In this document: positions 8,541 to 16,936 of the stretch, in pieces
Position numbering within the stretch: position 1 is the stretch's first letter
How the letters are laid out: each line of letters starts with the position of its first letter
Assembly (NCBI GenBank): GCA_002894685.1
Contig: NCRC01000013.1
Location: 1 to 64,000, forward strand
Direction of reading: 5' to 3'
DNA: 64,000 nucleotides
Origin: Salinivenus lutea
GTDB taxonomy: Bacteria > Bacteroidota > Rhodothermia > Rhodothermales > Salinibacteraceae
The notes under the pieces: generated by a model
Database searches by the model: none
Seen by the model: only the letters and a program-made list of their open reading frames with translations
Told to the model about the DNA's origin: nothing
Position numbers and translations under genes: made by a program

Positions 8541-8645
8541 CTACTCGTCCCGCAGCCGCTCGTCGGCCTGCCAGTCGCCGCGGCGGAGCGGGATCTGCAG
8601 GGCGTCCTCGGCCTCCAGCCGGTCGAAGGGCGGCGCCGGGGCGCG
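8541..8645 (-). pseudogene. Possible C-terminal remnant of a lost gene
   Basis: Between two intact genes, the minus strand has a short open frame of about 34 codons bounded by TGA (about 8646-8648) and TAG (8541-8543). It has no plausible start codon. It encodes a normal-looking acidic/hydrophobic tail including Leu-Glu-Ala-Glu-Asp-Ala-Leu-Gln-Ile-Pro-Leu-Arg. This looks like the end of a gene whose 5' part was deleted. The parent family is not recognised. Confidence 0.3.
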
Positions 8646-8683
8646 GCATCACGTTCGGGGCGACGGCGGGCGGGTCGGGGCGT

Positions 8684-10123
8684 TTATTCGCACCGGCCCT
8701 CGATCCAGCCGCCGGCGAAGTCGGCGCGGCAGAGGCCGCGGACCACGTACGGGTTCTCGCGCATGAGCGACCAGATGAGGCCCGTGCGGTGGTTCTCGAT
8801 CATCGTGAGGATGGGCCCCTGGTCGATGCCGAGGTATTCGGTTTCGAACCAGCCCTGGGGCGTCGTCTGGCCGCCGTCGGGCGGGGGTTCGTCGAGGCTG
8901 TACGTTGGGTTGAAGGCGTCGTAGAAGCCGTATTCCCCGAAGAGGCGGTCGCCGTAGCGGGATCGCATCTCTTTGAGCGCGGCGATCGTGGTGTCGGGGG
9001 CGAAGGGCACGGAGCCGCCCACGGCCGTGGGGGCGAGGGTGCCGTCGTCGCGGATGTCGCCCTGCGCCGCGCCGCGGGCCCAGTAGCCCCGAAACTCCCG
9101 CTCCTGCCCGTTCACCGTGACGGTGGTGTTGCCCGGGCCGTCGGAGGCGGTGAGGCCCCAGATGGTTTCGCCGTAGCCGGCAAACGCGTGGGGGTTGTCC
9201 ATCGCGTAGGCCCGCTGGGCGAGGGTGGCGCGGCGCGAGTTTTCGAAGTAGTCGATCCCCTTCTCGCGCATGTAGGGGTCCTGGATCTCGCGGAAGTCGA
9301 TCCAGATGTGGGAGTACTGGTGCCCAAAGAGCGGGGCGAAGTTGACGTGCTCGTAGCCGTAGAACGACGCCCAGTCGTACGTGCTCGTGAAGGCGGGCCA
9401 CCCCTCCGCGTCCACCGGGTGGGTGGGCGAGCCGAGCCCCAGCACGTAGAGCAGCATCGCCTCGTCGTAGCCCTCGTAGCCGTAGTCGAAGCGGCCCTCC
9501 TGGGGGGTCCACCCCATGCTGATGGTGCCGTCGGGCAGCTGCATGCGGTCCCACTCCACGCGCCGGTAGAGCGAGTCGGCCAGCGCCCGGATCTGGGCCT
9601 CCGTTTCGCCGCTGCCGTCGAAGTACTGCCGGGCCGTGAGGGCGCCCATGAGGAAGAGCGCCGTGTCGATCGTGGAGAGCTCCGTCTGCTGGTGCCGCTC
9701 GCCGGTCTCCAGGTCGACGAAGTGGTAGAAAAAGCCCCAGCGGCCCGTCATGCCGTTCGCCGCGGCGCCCTGGGGGGCCTCCCAGAAGAACTCGAGCGTC
9801 CGGAGGGTGCGCTCGCGGGCCTGCTCGCGGGTGATGTAGCCGCGCTCCACGCCGATCGGGTAGGCCGTGAGGGCGTAGCCGACGGCCGCCACGCTGGCGA
9901 ACGGCGGGTCGGGCCACCGGTCGGGCGCCAGCCCGTTGTCGGCGTTTGTCGTCTCCCAGAAGAAGTCGAACGTGCGGGCCTGCACGGTGTCGAGGAACGG
10001 CCCGGTCGCGACCGTCGTGTCGGCGGGCGGCGCGTCGGCCGTGGCGCCCGGGTCCGACGAACAGGCCGTGAGCAGGCCGAGGGTCCCCAGGCAGGCGAGC
10101 AGAAAAAGAGCAGGGCGCGTCAT
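8684..10123 (-). CDS. Glucoamylase-like (GH144-type) endo-beta-1,2-glucanase lipoprotein (PUL 1)
   Basis: 479 residues from ATG 10123 (a GTG nine bases earlier is possible). The signal peptide ends in the lipobox Leu-Leu-Thr-Ala-Cys followed by Ser-Ser-Asp, so the product is lipid-anchored. The body matches the bacterial 'glycoamylase' domain (PF10091), which includes characterised GH144 endo-beta-1,2-glucanases. Hallmarks are Thr-Phe-Asp-Phe-Phe-Trp-Glu near the N terminus, the Phe-Gly-His-Gln-Tyr-Ser-His-Ile-Trp-Ile-Asp segment mid-protein, and the C-terminal Asp-Gln-Gly-Pro-Ile...Ile-Glu-Asn-His-Arg-Thr-Gly-Leu-Ile-Trp. The gene lies directly downstream of SusD in the same direction. Substrate specificity is inferred from family and from the GH3 partner; other activities exist in PF10091. 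Confidence 0.8.
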   Translation of the reverse strand: MTRPALFLLACLGTLGLLTACSSDPGATADAPPADTTVATGPFLDTVQARTFDFFWETTNADNGLAPDRWPDPPFASVAAVGYALTAYPIGVERGYITREQARERTLRTLEFFWEAPQGAAANGMTGRWGFFYHFVDLETGERHQQTELSTIDTALFLMGALTARQYFDGSGETEAQIRALADSLYRRVEWDRMQLPDGTISMGWTPQEGRFDYGYEGYDEAMLLYVLGLGSPTHPVDAEGWPAFTSTYDWASFYGYEHVNFAPLFGHQYSHIWIDFREIQDPYMREKGIDYFENSRRATLAQRAYAMDNPHAFAGYGETIWGLTASDGPGNTTVTVNGQEREFRGYWARGAAQGDIRDDGTLAPTAVGGSVPFAPDTTIAALKEMRSRYGDRLFGEYGFYDAFNPTYSLDEPPPDGGQTTPQGWFETEYLGIDQGPILTMIENHRTGLIWSLMRENPYVVRGLCRADFAGGWIEGRCE

Positions 10124-10261
10124 GGAAGTCACCGCGGGTGTGAATGAGTGGGCGCACTCGCCCGGTCTCTGGTGGGGGTCCGTTGAAAGCGTCCCGGGCC
10201 CGGCCCCAGACGGGGGCGCGGGCGCCGAGAGAAAGGGGCCGGGGGACCCGAGGCCCTCGGC

Positions 10262-12097
10262 CTAGTATCCGTCGTTCTGGTCCATGACGCCGCCGCTCAG
10301 GTCAATCTCGCTCTGCGGGATCGGGTAGACCGTGTGCTTCGACTCGAAGCCGTCCAGCGCCTCCGCGGCGCGGCCCTGCCGGATGAGGTCGAAGTAGCGG
10401 TGCTGCTCCATCGCCAGCTCGGCGCGGCGCTCGGCCCAGATGGCCTCCAGGAGGGCCTGCCCGCCGGCCGTCACGTCCGGAAGCAACTCCTCGGCCGGGA
10501 CGGTCATCGACATCGGCTGGGTGGTGGTCGTGATGCTGCCGCCGCTCTCCTCCTGCTGGACGCGCGTAATGTCCACCGGCACCGCCTCGCCCGCCGAGAC
10601 GCCCTGGAGCGCCGTGCGGTACTCCTCGCGGGTGGTGACTTCGGTCCCGTCGACCGACTCCAGCACGTCGAGGGTGTCGACGAGGACAGGCTCCTCCGAG
10701 TAGGCAAAGCTGCGCACCCCGGCCTGCCCCGCCGGGCCCTCCTCGTCCGCGTACCGGACGAAGACGTGGGGCGCGCTGCCGGCCAGGCCGAGGGTTTCGG
10801 CCAGCGGCTCCGACATGGTCTCGGGCTGCAGGCCCAGCGTCACCGAGCGGCCCTCCCGCGCCCGCTCCCGGACGTCGTTCAGGTACTGGCGGGCCGTGGC
10901 CTCGTCGCCCGTCTCGTACGCCGCCTCGGCCGCAATCAGGAGCACGTCGGCGTAGCGCAGGCGGCGGATGTTCACGGTGTTATTGCCCGAGCCGCCCGGG
11001 GCGTCCACCGCCGGCTGCACCTTCTCGTTGTACCGCTGGTTCGTCATGTTCGGGTTCACCTCCGCCACGACGCCCGAGCCGTCGGGCAGCGTCTCCCAGG
11101 GGTGCAGGATGGTGGCCTGGTGGCGCGGGTCGCCCGGCTCGTAGGACGCCTCCAGGTCGGGCGACGGCTGGTTGAAGCCCCAGCCGTTGTTGGCACTGCC
11201 CCGCACGCCCTGCACCTGGGCGTACTGGCTGGAGCCCTCCGCCCCGGACTCGCGCGCCACGGCGCCCACCTCGAACAGCGACCCGGAGGAGTGCTCGCCC
11301 TCCGGCCGGAAGATCGTCCAGTAGTCGTCGAGGAGGCTGTACTCGTTCGACGCAATCACATTCTCGGCGTGGGCGAGGGCCTCGTCGTACTCCTCCTGAA
11401 AGAGGTGCACCTTGGCCAGCAGGCCCTCGGCGGCGCCCTGCGTGGCCCGGCCCGTCTCGCTCCCTCCGTAGGCCGAGCGGGGCGGGAGCGCGTCGATGGC
11501 GTCGGTGAGGTCCCGCTCAATCAGGGCGTAGATGGAGTCGCGCGGCGCCCGCGGCTGCTCAAACTCGTCCGACTTCAGGGGCGCCGTAATCTTCGGCACG
11601 CCGCCGTAGGCCCGCACGAGGAAGAAGTAGTAGTACGCCCGCAGGAACTTGTTTTCGCCCATGAGCCGCTCCTGAAGGCCCGCCTCCATGTCGACCGAGG
11701 GAATGTTCTGGATCGCCACGTTTGCCCGGTACACGCCGGTGTAGTAGCCGGCCCACGTGCCGCCGAACGCCCCGTTGGTCGGGCCAAACGTCTTGTTTTG
11801 CAGCTCCAGGAGGAAGCTGGCGTCGGAGGGCGTACTGCCCTTCGTGGCGTCGTCGGACGCGATCTCGGTCACGCCGAGCCACGAGAACACGTGCACCTGC
11901 CAGTCGCGGAGCACGCTGTAGGTGGCGTTGGTGGCCTGAACGGCACTCTGCTGGTCCTCGAAGAAGTTGTCGGAGGTCAACTCGCCCTTTGGCGACTTCT
12001 CGAGGAAGTCGCAGCCGGAGAGCGCAAGGCCGCCGGCAAGGACGAGGGCGAGGGCGAGAACGCCGAGGCGACGCGAAAAGGGGAGGGAGCAACGCAT
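10262..12097 (-). CDS. susD: SusD/RagB-family glycan-binding lipoprotein with a PDZ-like insertion (PUL 1)
   Basis: 611 residues. The lipobox Leu-Ser-Gly-Cys places the lipidated Cys at 29, followed by Asp-Phe-Leu-Glu typical of SusD proteins. The TPR-like helices (Phe-Leu-Arg-Ala-Tyr-Tyr-Tyr-Phe, about 151-158; Arg-Tyr-Ala-Asp-Val-Leu-Leu-Ile-Ala-Ala-Glu-Ala, about 381-392) and the C-terminal 'ERRAEL...RYFDLIR' block are standard. Between residues about 416 and 545 there is an insertion of about 130 residues that reads like a PDZ domain: Gly-Pro-Ala-Gly-Gln-Ala-Gly-Val, then Asp-Val-Leu-Glu-Ser-Val-Asp-Gly-Thr-Glu-Val, then a helix and a beta strand ending Ile-Thr-Arg-Val. The other SusD here (543 residues) lacks it. 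It partners with the SusC gene 52 bp upstream. Confidence 0.9.
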   Translation of the reverse strand: MRCSLPFSRRLGVLALALVLAGGLALSGCDFLEKSPKGELTSDNFFEDQQSAVQATNATYSVLRDWQVHVFSWLGVTEIASDDATKGSTPSDASFLLELQNKTFGPTNGAFGGTWAGYYTGVYRANVAIQNIPSVDMEAGLQERLMGENKFLRAYYYFFLVRAYGGVPKITAPLKSDEFEQPRAPRDSIYALIERDLTDAIDALPPRSAYGGSETGRATQGAAEGLLAKVHLFQEEYDEALAHAENVIASNEYSLLDDYWTIFRPEGEHSSGSLFEVGAVARESGAEGSSQYAQVQGVRGSANNGWGFNQPSPDLEASYEPGDPRHQATILHPWETLPDGSGVVAEVNPNMTNQRYNEKVQPAVDAPGGSGNNTVNIRRLRYADVLLIAAEAAYETGDEATARQYLNDVRERAREGRSVTLGLQPETMSEPLAETLGLAGSAPHVFVRYADEEGPAGQAGVRSFAYSEEPVLVDTLDVLESVDGTEVTTREEYRTALQGVSAGEAVPVDITRVQQEESGGSITTTTQPMSMTVPAEELLPDVTAGGQALLEAIWAERRAELAMEQHRYFDLIRQGRAAEALDGFESKHTVYPIPQSEIDLSGGVMDQNDGY

Positions 12098-12149
12098 GGG
12101 TGTACCCTGATTTGATCGGAGGGAGTGTGCGGGGGCCGAGGGCGCGATC

Positions 12150-15100
12150 CTAGAACGTCATGTCGATGCCCATCGTGAACGAGCGGGCGATCGGGTAAAT
12201 GCCGTCGTCGATGGAGCTGGAGATCACCGAGGAGCCGCTAATTTCGGGCGTGTACCCGCTGTACCCGGTGAAGGTGACCAGATTCGTCCCGTTGGCGTAG
12301 AGGCGGAGGTTGTCCAGGTTGAGCGACTGGCTCACGCTCTCGGGCAGCGTGTAGCCCACCTGCACGTTGCGGAGCTTGAGGTAGTCGGCATCCTCCACCA
12401 GCCACTCGGACGCGGTGAACCAGTTGTGGCCCGGGTTGCCGATGCGGGGCTCGGAGTTGGTGCTGCCCGGCCCCGTCCAGCGGTCGAGGTACGACGTCTC
12501 GAAGTTCTCGATGCCGAAGCGCTCGGACTTCTTGGCGTTGAAAATCTGCGCGCCCATCTCTCCGTTGATCGTGGCCGAGACGTCAACCCCCTTGTAGCTC
12601 GCGCTCAGGTTGAGGCCGTAGGTGAGGTCCGGGATCGGGGAGCCGATGTAGGTGCGGTCGTCGCCGTCGATGTCGCCGTCGCCGTCCACGTCGGCAAAGT
12701 TCAGGTCGCCCGGCTCGACGCCCGGCATGGAGGCCGCGTTTTCAATCTCCTCCTGCGTCTGGTAAATGCCGTTCACCTTGTAGCCGTAGAACGAGCCGAT
12801 GGCCCGCCCCGGCTCCGTCTTGGTCGTAAAGGCAATCTCATTGGCCAGGCCGCCGCCAAAGATTTCCTCCTTGCCGGAGCCGAGGGACTGCACCTCGTTG
12901 TTGGTGGTGGCCCCGTTCACGCTCACCTGATACGAGAAGTCGCCGTGGCTCTGCGAGAGGGTTACCTGCGCCTCCAGGCCCGAGTTGACGACCTCGGCGG
13001 CATTGACGAACGGCTGGGTGCCGACGCCCACGTAGTCCGGAATCGGGACGCGCACGAGAATGCCGCTCGTCGTTCGGTTGTAGTAGTCCATCTCGGCTGT
13101 GAGCTGCCCGTCGAAGAGGCCCAGGTTGAGCCCGATGTTGCTCTGGGTCGTCTCCTCCCACTGGATCTGCGGGTTGGCCAGCTCGGTGAGCGTCGCCCCG
13201 AACGCCAGGCTCTCCTGCTGTCCGAAGACGGCGTTCAGGTTCGTGGTCACGCTCGCCACGCTGGGGTAGGCGTTGATCTTGTCGTTGCCGATCTTGCCCC
13301 AGCTGCCGCGCAGCTTCAGGTTGCTAATCACGTCCACGTCCTCCAGAAAGGCCTCCTCGGAGAGGCGCCACCCGAGCGCGACCGACGGGAAGTAGCCGTA
13401 GCGGTTGTCCTCCCCGAAGCGCGAGGAGCCGTCCGCCCGCAGGGAGGCGGTGACCAGGTAGCGGTCCTGGTACGCGTAGTTGGCCCGCATGAGCCCCGAG
13501 AGCATGCTCCAGTCGAAGGCCGTATTCACGTTGGTCTGGCCGTCCTCCTGCCCGGCGCTCAGGTACCACAGGCTTTCGTCCTCCCCGATCACGTTGACGC
13601 GGCTGCCGCCCAGGGTCTCGTTCTTGAACTCCTGGGCCGTGACGCCCGCCACCACGTCAATCGAGTGGTCGTCGATGGTCTGGCTGTAGCTCAGGGTGTT
13701 TTCCCAGAGCCAACTGTTCTCCTCCACCGTGTTGACCGACACGGAGCTCTGGTCGTTGCGCTGGGCCGAGGACACCGCAAATTCGGGGTTGAAGGTGCGC
13801 GTCTCCTGGTTGTCGAGGTCCAGCCCCAGGCTCGACTCGAACGTGAAGTGGTCGAGGAAGGAGTACTCGCCGTACAGATTGCCGACGAAGCGCCGGCCGG
13901 AGTACGTGTTGCGGGTGTAGAAAATCGTGGCCGCCGGGTTGCCGGCCGACGCCCGCGCGCCGGCGTCGCTAAACTCGCCGTCTTCGTTGCGGGGCGGCAC
14001 CGTGGGGTCGGCCCGGTAGGCGGATCCCACCACGCCGGGCCCGTTCGTGCCCGTGCGGTACGTAAAGGCCAGGTTGTGCCCGAGCTCAACGTCCTCGGTC
14101 AGCTGGTACGTGTTGTTGGTCCGGAAGGACGCCCGCTGGAAATCCGACTTCTCCAGGGTGCCGTCTTCCCGAAGGAAGTTGCCGCTAAAGTTGTACGTGA
14201 CGTCCTCGGTCCCGCCCCGGGCGGACACCTGCACGTCCTGGGTCGGGGCCGTGCGGTAGACCTGCTCCTGCCAGTCGGTGCCCTCCCCAAACTGGTCGGG
14301 GGTGTCGAAGGCCGGCGACTGGCCCTGATTCTCCCGCAGCTCGTTCGCCAGCGTGGCGTACTGCCGGGCGTTCGTCAGGTCAATCGGGCTCATGACCTCC
14401 TGCCATCCGTGGGACACATCGGCGCTGAAGGTCGTGCCTTCGCCCGCCTGCCCCTTCTTCGTGGTAATGATGATGACGCCGTTGGCGCCCCGCGAGCCGT
14501 AAATCGCCGTCGCCGAGGCGTCCTTGAGCACCTCGACGGACTCGATGTCGCCGGAGTTGAGAAACGAGATGTCGTTCGTCAGCATCCCGTCCACCACGTA
14601 GAGGGGCGAGGTGTTATTGAGGGTGCCCACGCCCCGAATCCGGATCTGCGCCCCCGCGCCGGGCGCCCCGGAGCTGGGCGTCACCTGCACGCCGGACACC
14701 TTGCCCTGCAGGGCCTGGGAGACCGAGGAGGTGGTCACCTTGCTGATGCTCTCGCCCTCCACGCTTGAGATCGACCCGGTGAGGTCCTCGCGCTCCTGCT
14801 CGCCGTACCCGACCACGACCATCTCGTCGAGCTGGGCCACGTCCGCGGAGAGGACAAACTTCATCTCCACCGTCTCCCCGGCCGCCACGGTGACCTCTTC
14901 TTCCTGGGGCCGATACCCGACGAACGAGGCTCGAAGCGTGTAGTCGCCCGCGTCCAGCCTCTCGAGCGTGTACTGCCCGTCGGCATTGGTGCTGGTGCCC
15001 TGCTGGGTGCCGGCAATCGTGACGTTCGCGCCGGGCAGCGGGCTGCCCTCCTCGTCGACCACCGTGCCGGTGACGGCGCCGGTCGCCTGGGCCTGGGCCT

Positions 15101-15167
15101 GCGGAAGCGCAACGAGGGAGACACACGCGAAAAGGAGGAAGGCAAACGTACATCGGGGACCGCTCAT
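12150..15167 (-). CDS. susC: SusC/RagA-family TonB-linked outer-membrane transporter (PUL 1)
   Basis: 1005 residues. A signal peptide ends in Ala-Gln-Ala-Gln-Ala. It is followed by a carboxypeptidase-D-like beta-sandwich (about 27-105, with Gly-Ser-Pro-Leu-Pro-Gly-Ala-Asn-Val), a TonB-box-like Asp-Glu-Met-Val-Val-Val-Gly-Tyr-Gly, the plug domain with Val-Leu-Lys-Asp-Ala-Ser-Ala-Thr-Ala-Ile-Tyr-Gly-Ser-Arg, and a 22-strand barrel ending in the aromatic Met-Thr-Phe. It imports oligosaccharides across the outer membrane as a pedal-bin complex with SusD. Only 64 bp separate its start from the LacI stop, so it is probably transcribed together with the regulator from the operator-bearing promoter region at 16281-16317. 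Confidence 0.95.
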   Translation of the reverse strand: MSGPRCTFAFLLFACVSLVALPQAQAQATGAVTGTVVDEEGSPLPGANVTIAGTQQGTSTNADGQYTLERLDAGDYTLRASFVGYRPQEEEVTVAAGETVEMKFVLSADVAQLDEMVVVGYGEQEREDLTGSISSVEGESISKVTTSSVSQALQGKVSGVQVTPSSGAPGAGAQIRIRGVGTLNNTSPLYVVDGMLTNDISFLNSGDIESVEVLKDASATAIYGSRGANGVIIITTKKGQAGEGTTFSADVSHGWQEVMSPIDLTNARQYATLANELRENQGQSPAFDTPDQFGEGTDWQEQVYRTAPTQDVQVSARGGTEDVTYNFSGNFLREDGTLEKSDFQRASFRTNNTYQLTEDVELGHNLAFTYRTGTNGPGVVGSAYRADPTVPPRNEDGEFSDAGARASAGNPAATIFYTRNTYSGRRFVGNLYGEYSFLDHFTFESSLGLDLDNQETRTFNPEFAVSSAQRNDQSSVSVNTVEENSWLWENTLSYSQTIDDHSIDVVAGVTAQEFKNETLGGSRVNVIGEDESLWYLSAGQEDGQTNVNTAFDWSMLSGLMRANYAYQDRYLVTASLRADGSSRFGEDNRYGYFPSVALGWRLSEEAFLEDVDVISNLKLRGSWGKIGNDKINAYPSVASVTTNLNAVFGQQESLAFGATLTELANPQIQWEETTQSNIGLNLGLFDGQLTAEMDYYNRTTSGILVRVPIPDYVGVGTQPFVNAAEVVNSGLEAQVTLSQSHGDFSYQVSVNGATTNNEVQSLGSGKEEIFGGGLANEIAFTTKTEPGRAIGSFYGYKVNGIYQTQEEIENAASMPGVEPGDLNFADVDGDGDIDGDDRTYIGSPIPDLTYGLNLSASYKGVDVSATINGEMGAQIFNAKKSERFGIENFETSYLDRWTGPGSTNSEPRIGNPGHNWFTASEWLVEDADYLKLRNVQVGYTLPESVSQSLNLDNLRLYANGTNLVTFTGYSGYTPEISGSSVISSSIDDGIYPIARSFTMGIDMTF

Positions 15168-15231
15168 GGGACCGGGTGGGGGTTTCGGAAAAAGAACACG
15201 ATGGGCGGGCGGGCCGTCGGGGCCGGCGCGG

Positions 15232-16236
15232 CTACGGCTCGGGGGAGCAGCCGCAGGACTCGCGCCGGACGAGGCGGGTGTGCAGCGTCTGGTGGGCGGG
15301 CGACGCGTCGTCCTGCACGAGGGCGAGGAGCCGCTCCATGGCGCGTTCGCCCAGCTCCTGCATGGGGGCGTGGACGGTCGTCAGGGACGGGGCCACGTAG
15401 TGGGCCATCGGGATGTCGTCGAACCCGACGACGGCCAGGTCGTCCGGCGCCTCCAGCCCCGCCTCGTGGAGGCCGCGGAGGACCCCCAGCGCCATGGAAT
15501 CGTTGGACGCAAAGAGGGCCGTGGGGCGCGGGGTGAGGGACCGGACCTGCTCCACCGCGGCGCGCCCCGCCTCGCGGGTGAAGTCGCCCTCCAGCTCGAG
15601 GGACGGGTCCGCGTCGAGCCCGTAGTCGGACACGGCGGCCCGGTACCCGCTCCGGCGCTCCCGGGCGTCGTAGTTCTGCGGCCCGCCGGTGAGGAGGGCG
15701 ACGCGCTCGTGCCCGTGCTCGGCCAGGTGCTCGACCGCCGCGTAGGCCCCGTCGTGGTTGTCGAAGGCCAGCGTTTCGAAGCGCGGGCCGCTGCGGTCCG
15801 TGTTGAGGAGCACGACCGGGAGGCTGTCCGGCACGAGGTCGTCGAGGAAATCGTGGCTGAGCCGCGGCCACAGCAGGATCAGTCCGTCGACGCGGCCGAG
15901 GAGCGACTGAATGACGGCCTTCGCCTCGTCCTCCTGCGTGTGCGAGTTCGAGACCATCAGGTGGTGCCCGCTGGCCCGCGCCTTCCGGTCGAGCCCCCGC
16001 GTGACCTGCGCAAAGAACTCCCCGTGCATGTTCGGGAGCAGCACGCCGACCATCCGGGTTTCCTGGGCCCGCAGGTTGCGCGCCGTCTCGTTCGGATGGT
16101 ACCCGAGTGCCCGGGCGGCCTTCACGACCTCCTCCTTCGTCGACTCCCGCACGCGGTCACTCCCGTTCAGCACACGGGACACCGTGGCGACGGAGACGTC
16201 GGCCCGATCGGCTACGTCTTGGATGGTCGCGTCCAT
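15232..16236 (-). CDS. LacI-family transcriptional regulator of PUL 1
   Basis: 334 residues. The N-terminal helix-turn-helix (residues 3-25, with Val-Ala-Thr-Val-Ser-Arg-Val-Leu-Asn) and the hinge helix are followed by a periplasmic-binding-protein-like effector domain. The C terminus carries the Arg-Arg-Glu-Ser-Cys-Gly motif common in LacI/GalR proteins. It most likely represses the PUL until a sugar derived from the substrate binds. Two tandem palindromes with LacI-operator geometry lie just upstream (16281-16296 and 16302-16317), so autoregulation is likely. LacI control of a SusCD locus is less common than hybrid two-component or sigma/anti-sigma control in Bacteroides, but it is seen in related halophiles. 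Confidence 0.93.
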   Translation of the reverse strand: MDATIQDVADRADVSVATVSRVLNGSDRVRESTKEEVVKAARALGYHPNETARNLRAQETRMVGVLLPNMHGEFFAQVTRGLDRKARASGHHLMVSNSHTQEDEAKAVIQSLLGRVDGLILLWPRLSHDFLDDLVPDSLPVVLLNTDRSGPRFETLAFDNHDGAYAAVEHLAEHGHERVALLTGGPQNYDARERRSGYRAAVSDYGLDADPSLELEGDFTREAGRAAVEQVRSLTPRPTALFASNDSMALGVLRGLHEAGLEAPDDLAVVGFDDIPMAHYVAPSLTTVHAPMQELGERAMERLLALVQDDASPAHQTLHTRLVRRESCGCSPEP

Positions 16237-16280
16237 GATGGAACCGCTACCAACGAACGATGAAACGAAAGCGTACGACG

Positions 16281-16296
16281 GTGTAATCGTTTACAC
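16281..16296 (-). promoter_or_regulatory. LacI-type operator 1
   Basis: GTGTAATCGTTTACAC: arms GTGTAA and TTACAC flank a 4-bp centre. It lies 45 bp upstream of the LacI start. The centre is 21 bp from that of the second operator, which puts both on the same face of the helix. Confidence 0.7.
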
Positions 16297-16301
16297 CCCG
16301 C

Positions 16302-16317
16302 ATGTAATCCTTTACAT
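16302..16317 (-). promoter_or_regulatory. LacI-type operator 2
   Basis: ATGTAATCCTTTACAT: arms ATGTAA and TTACAT flank a 4-bp centre. The shared core is TGTAA-TCNT-TTACA, as in operator 1. Repeated, phased sites imply cooperative binding by two LacI-family dimers. Confidence 0.7.
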
Positions 16318-16481
16318 CGCAGAATCGCAAGGATCCCGCCCGGCGATTCACGAAATCCCAACACATTCGCCTACGATCGCGGGCCGCGCCCCGGCGCCCG
16401 GAGGCCCCGCCCGCAAACATCCGTCTGTCGGTTGCGGTACCAGTACGTCCCGTCTCTTTTGCTCCCCGTCCCCTCCTGCCC

Positions 16482-16865
16482 ATGCCCCCGCACGACGACG
16501 CCTCCTCTGATGCAGACGCCCCGCCGTGGGTCGGCTACTGGCGCGTGCGTCGCTACGACGGAGCGGCGCCCTCGGTCCCCACCTATTACGCGGCCTCGCA
16601 AGACAGCTGGGATGTCGTCAAGGTGGACGGCACGCAGCGGCACTTGGCCCGCCATCCGATCCTGGAGATTCGGGACGGCGCGGGTCCGGCGTGCACCCTC
16701 CTCCTGAAAGACGAGGGCGCCCGCGACGACGAGGCGGAAACGTGGCGTGTGGAGACCGACGGCGACCGGGTCCGCGTCGTCGCCACGACCGGCCCCCACG
16801 AAGGGGCCGTGGGCCGTGCCGAGCGCATCCAGACCGATCCCCGCGAAGGCGCCGCCCCGTCGTGA
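16482..16865 (+). CDS. Small hypothetical protein, lipocalin-like
   Basis: 127 residues from ATG 16482. It has no signal peptide or membrane segment. An acidic, Ala/Asp-rich start leads into alternating hydrophobic/charged strands (Gly-Tyr-Trp-Arg-Val, Val-Val-Lys-Val-Asp-Gly, Leu-Glu-Ile-Arg-Asp-Gly, Val-Arg-Val-Val-Ala-Thr) that look like a small antiparallel beta-barrel or lipocalin-like fold. It is convergent with the cupin gene. Function unknown. The codon pattern and the length of the open frame support it as real, but I know of no assigned family. Confidence 0.6.
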   Translation: MPPHDDASSDADAPPWVGYWRVRRYDGAAPSVPTYYAASQDSWDVVKVDGTQRHLARHPILEIRDGAGPACTLLLKDEGARDDEAETWRVETDGDRVRVVATTGPHEGAVGRAERIQTDPREGAAPS

Positions 16866-16936
16866 AGGGCCGAGGGACTCGCGCCCTCGCCCCTCCTTTC
16901 GGTTTGCCGGCCGGGCGCCCGTTCTCTCCGCCGCCC

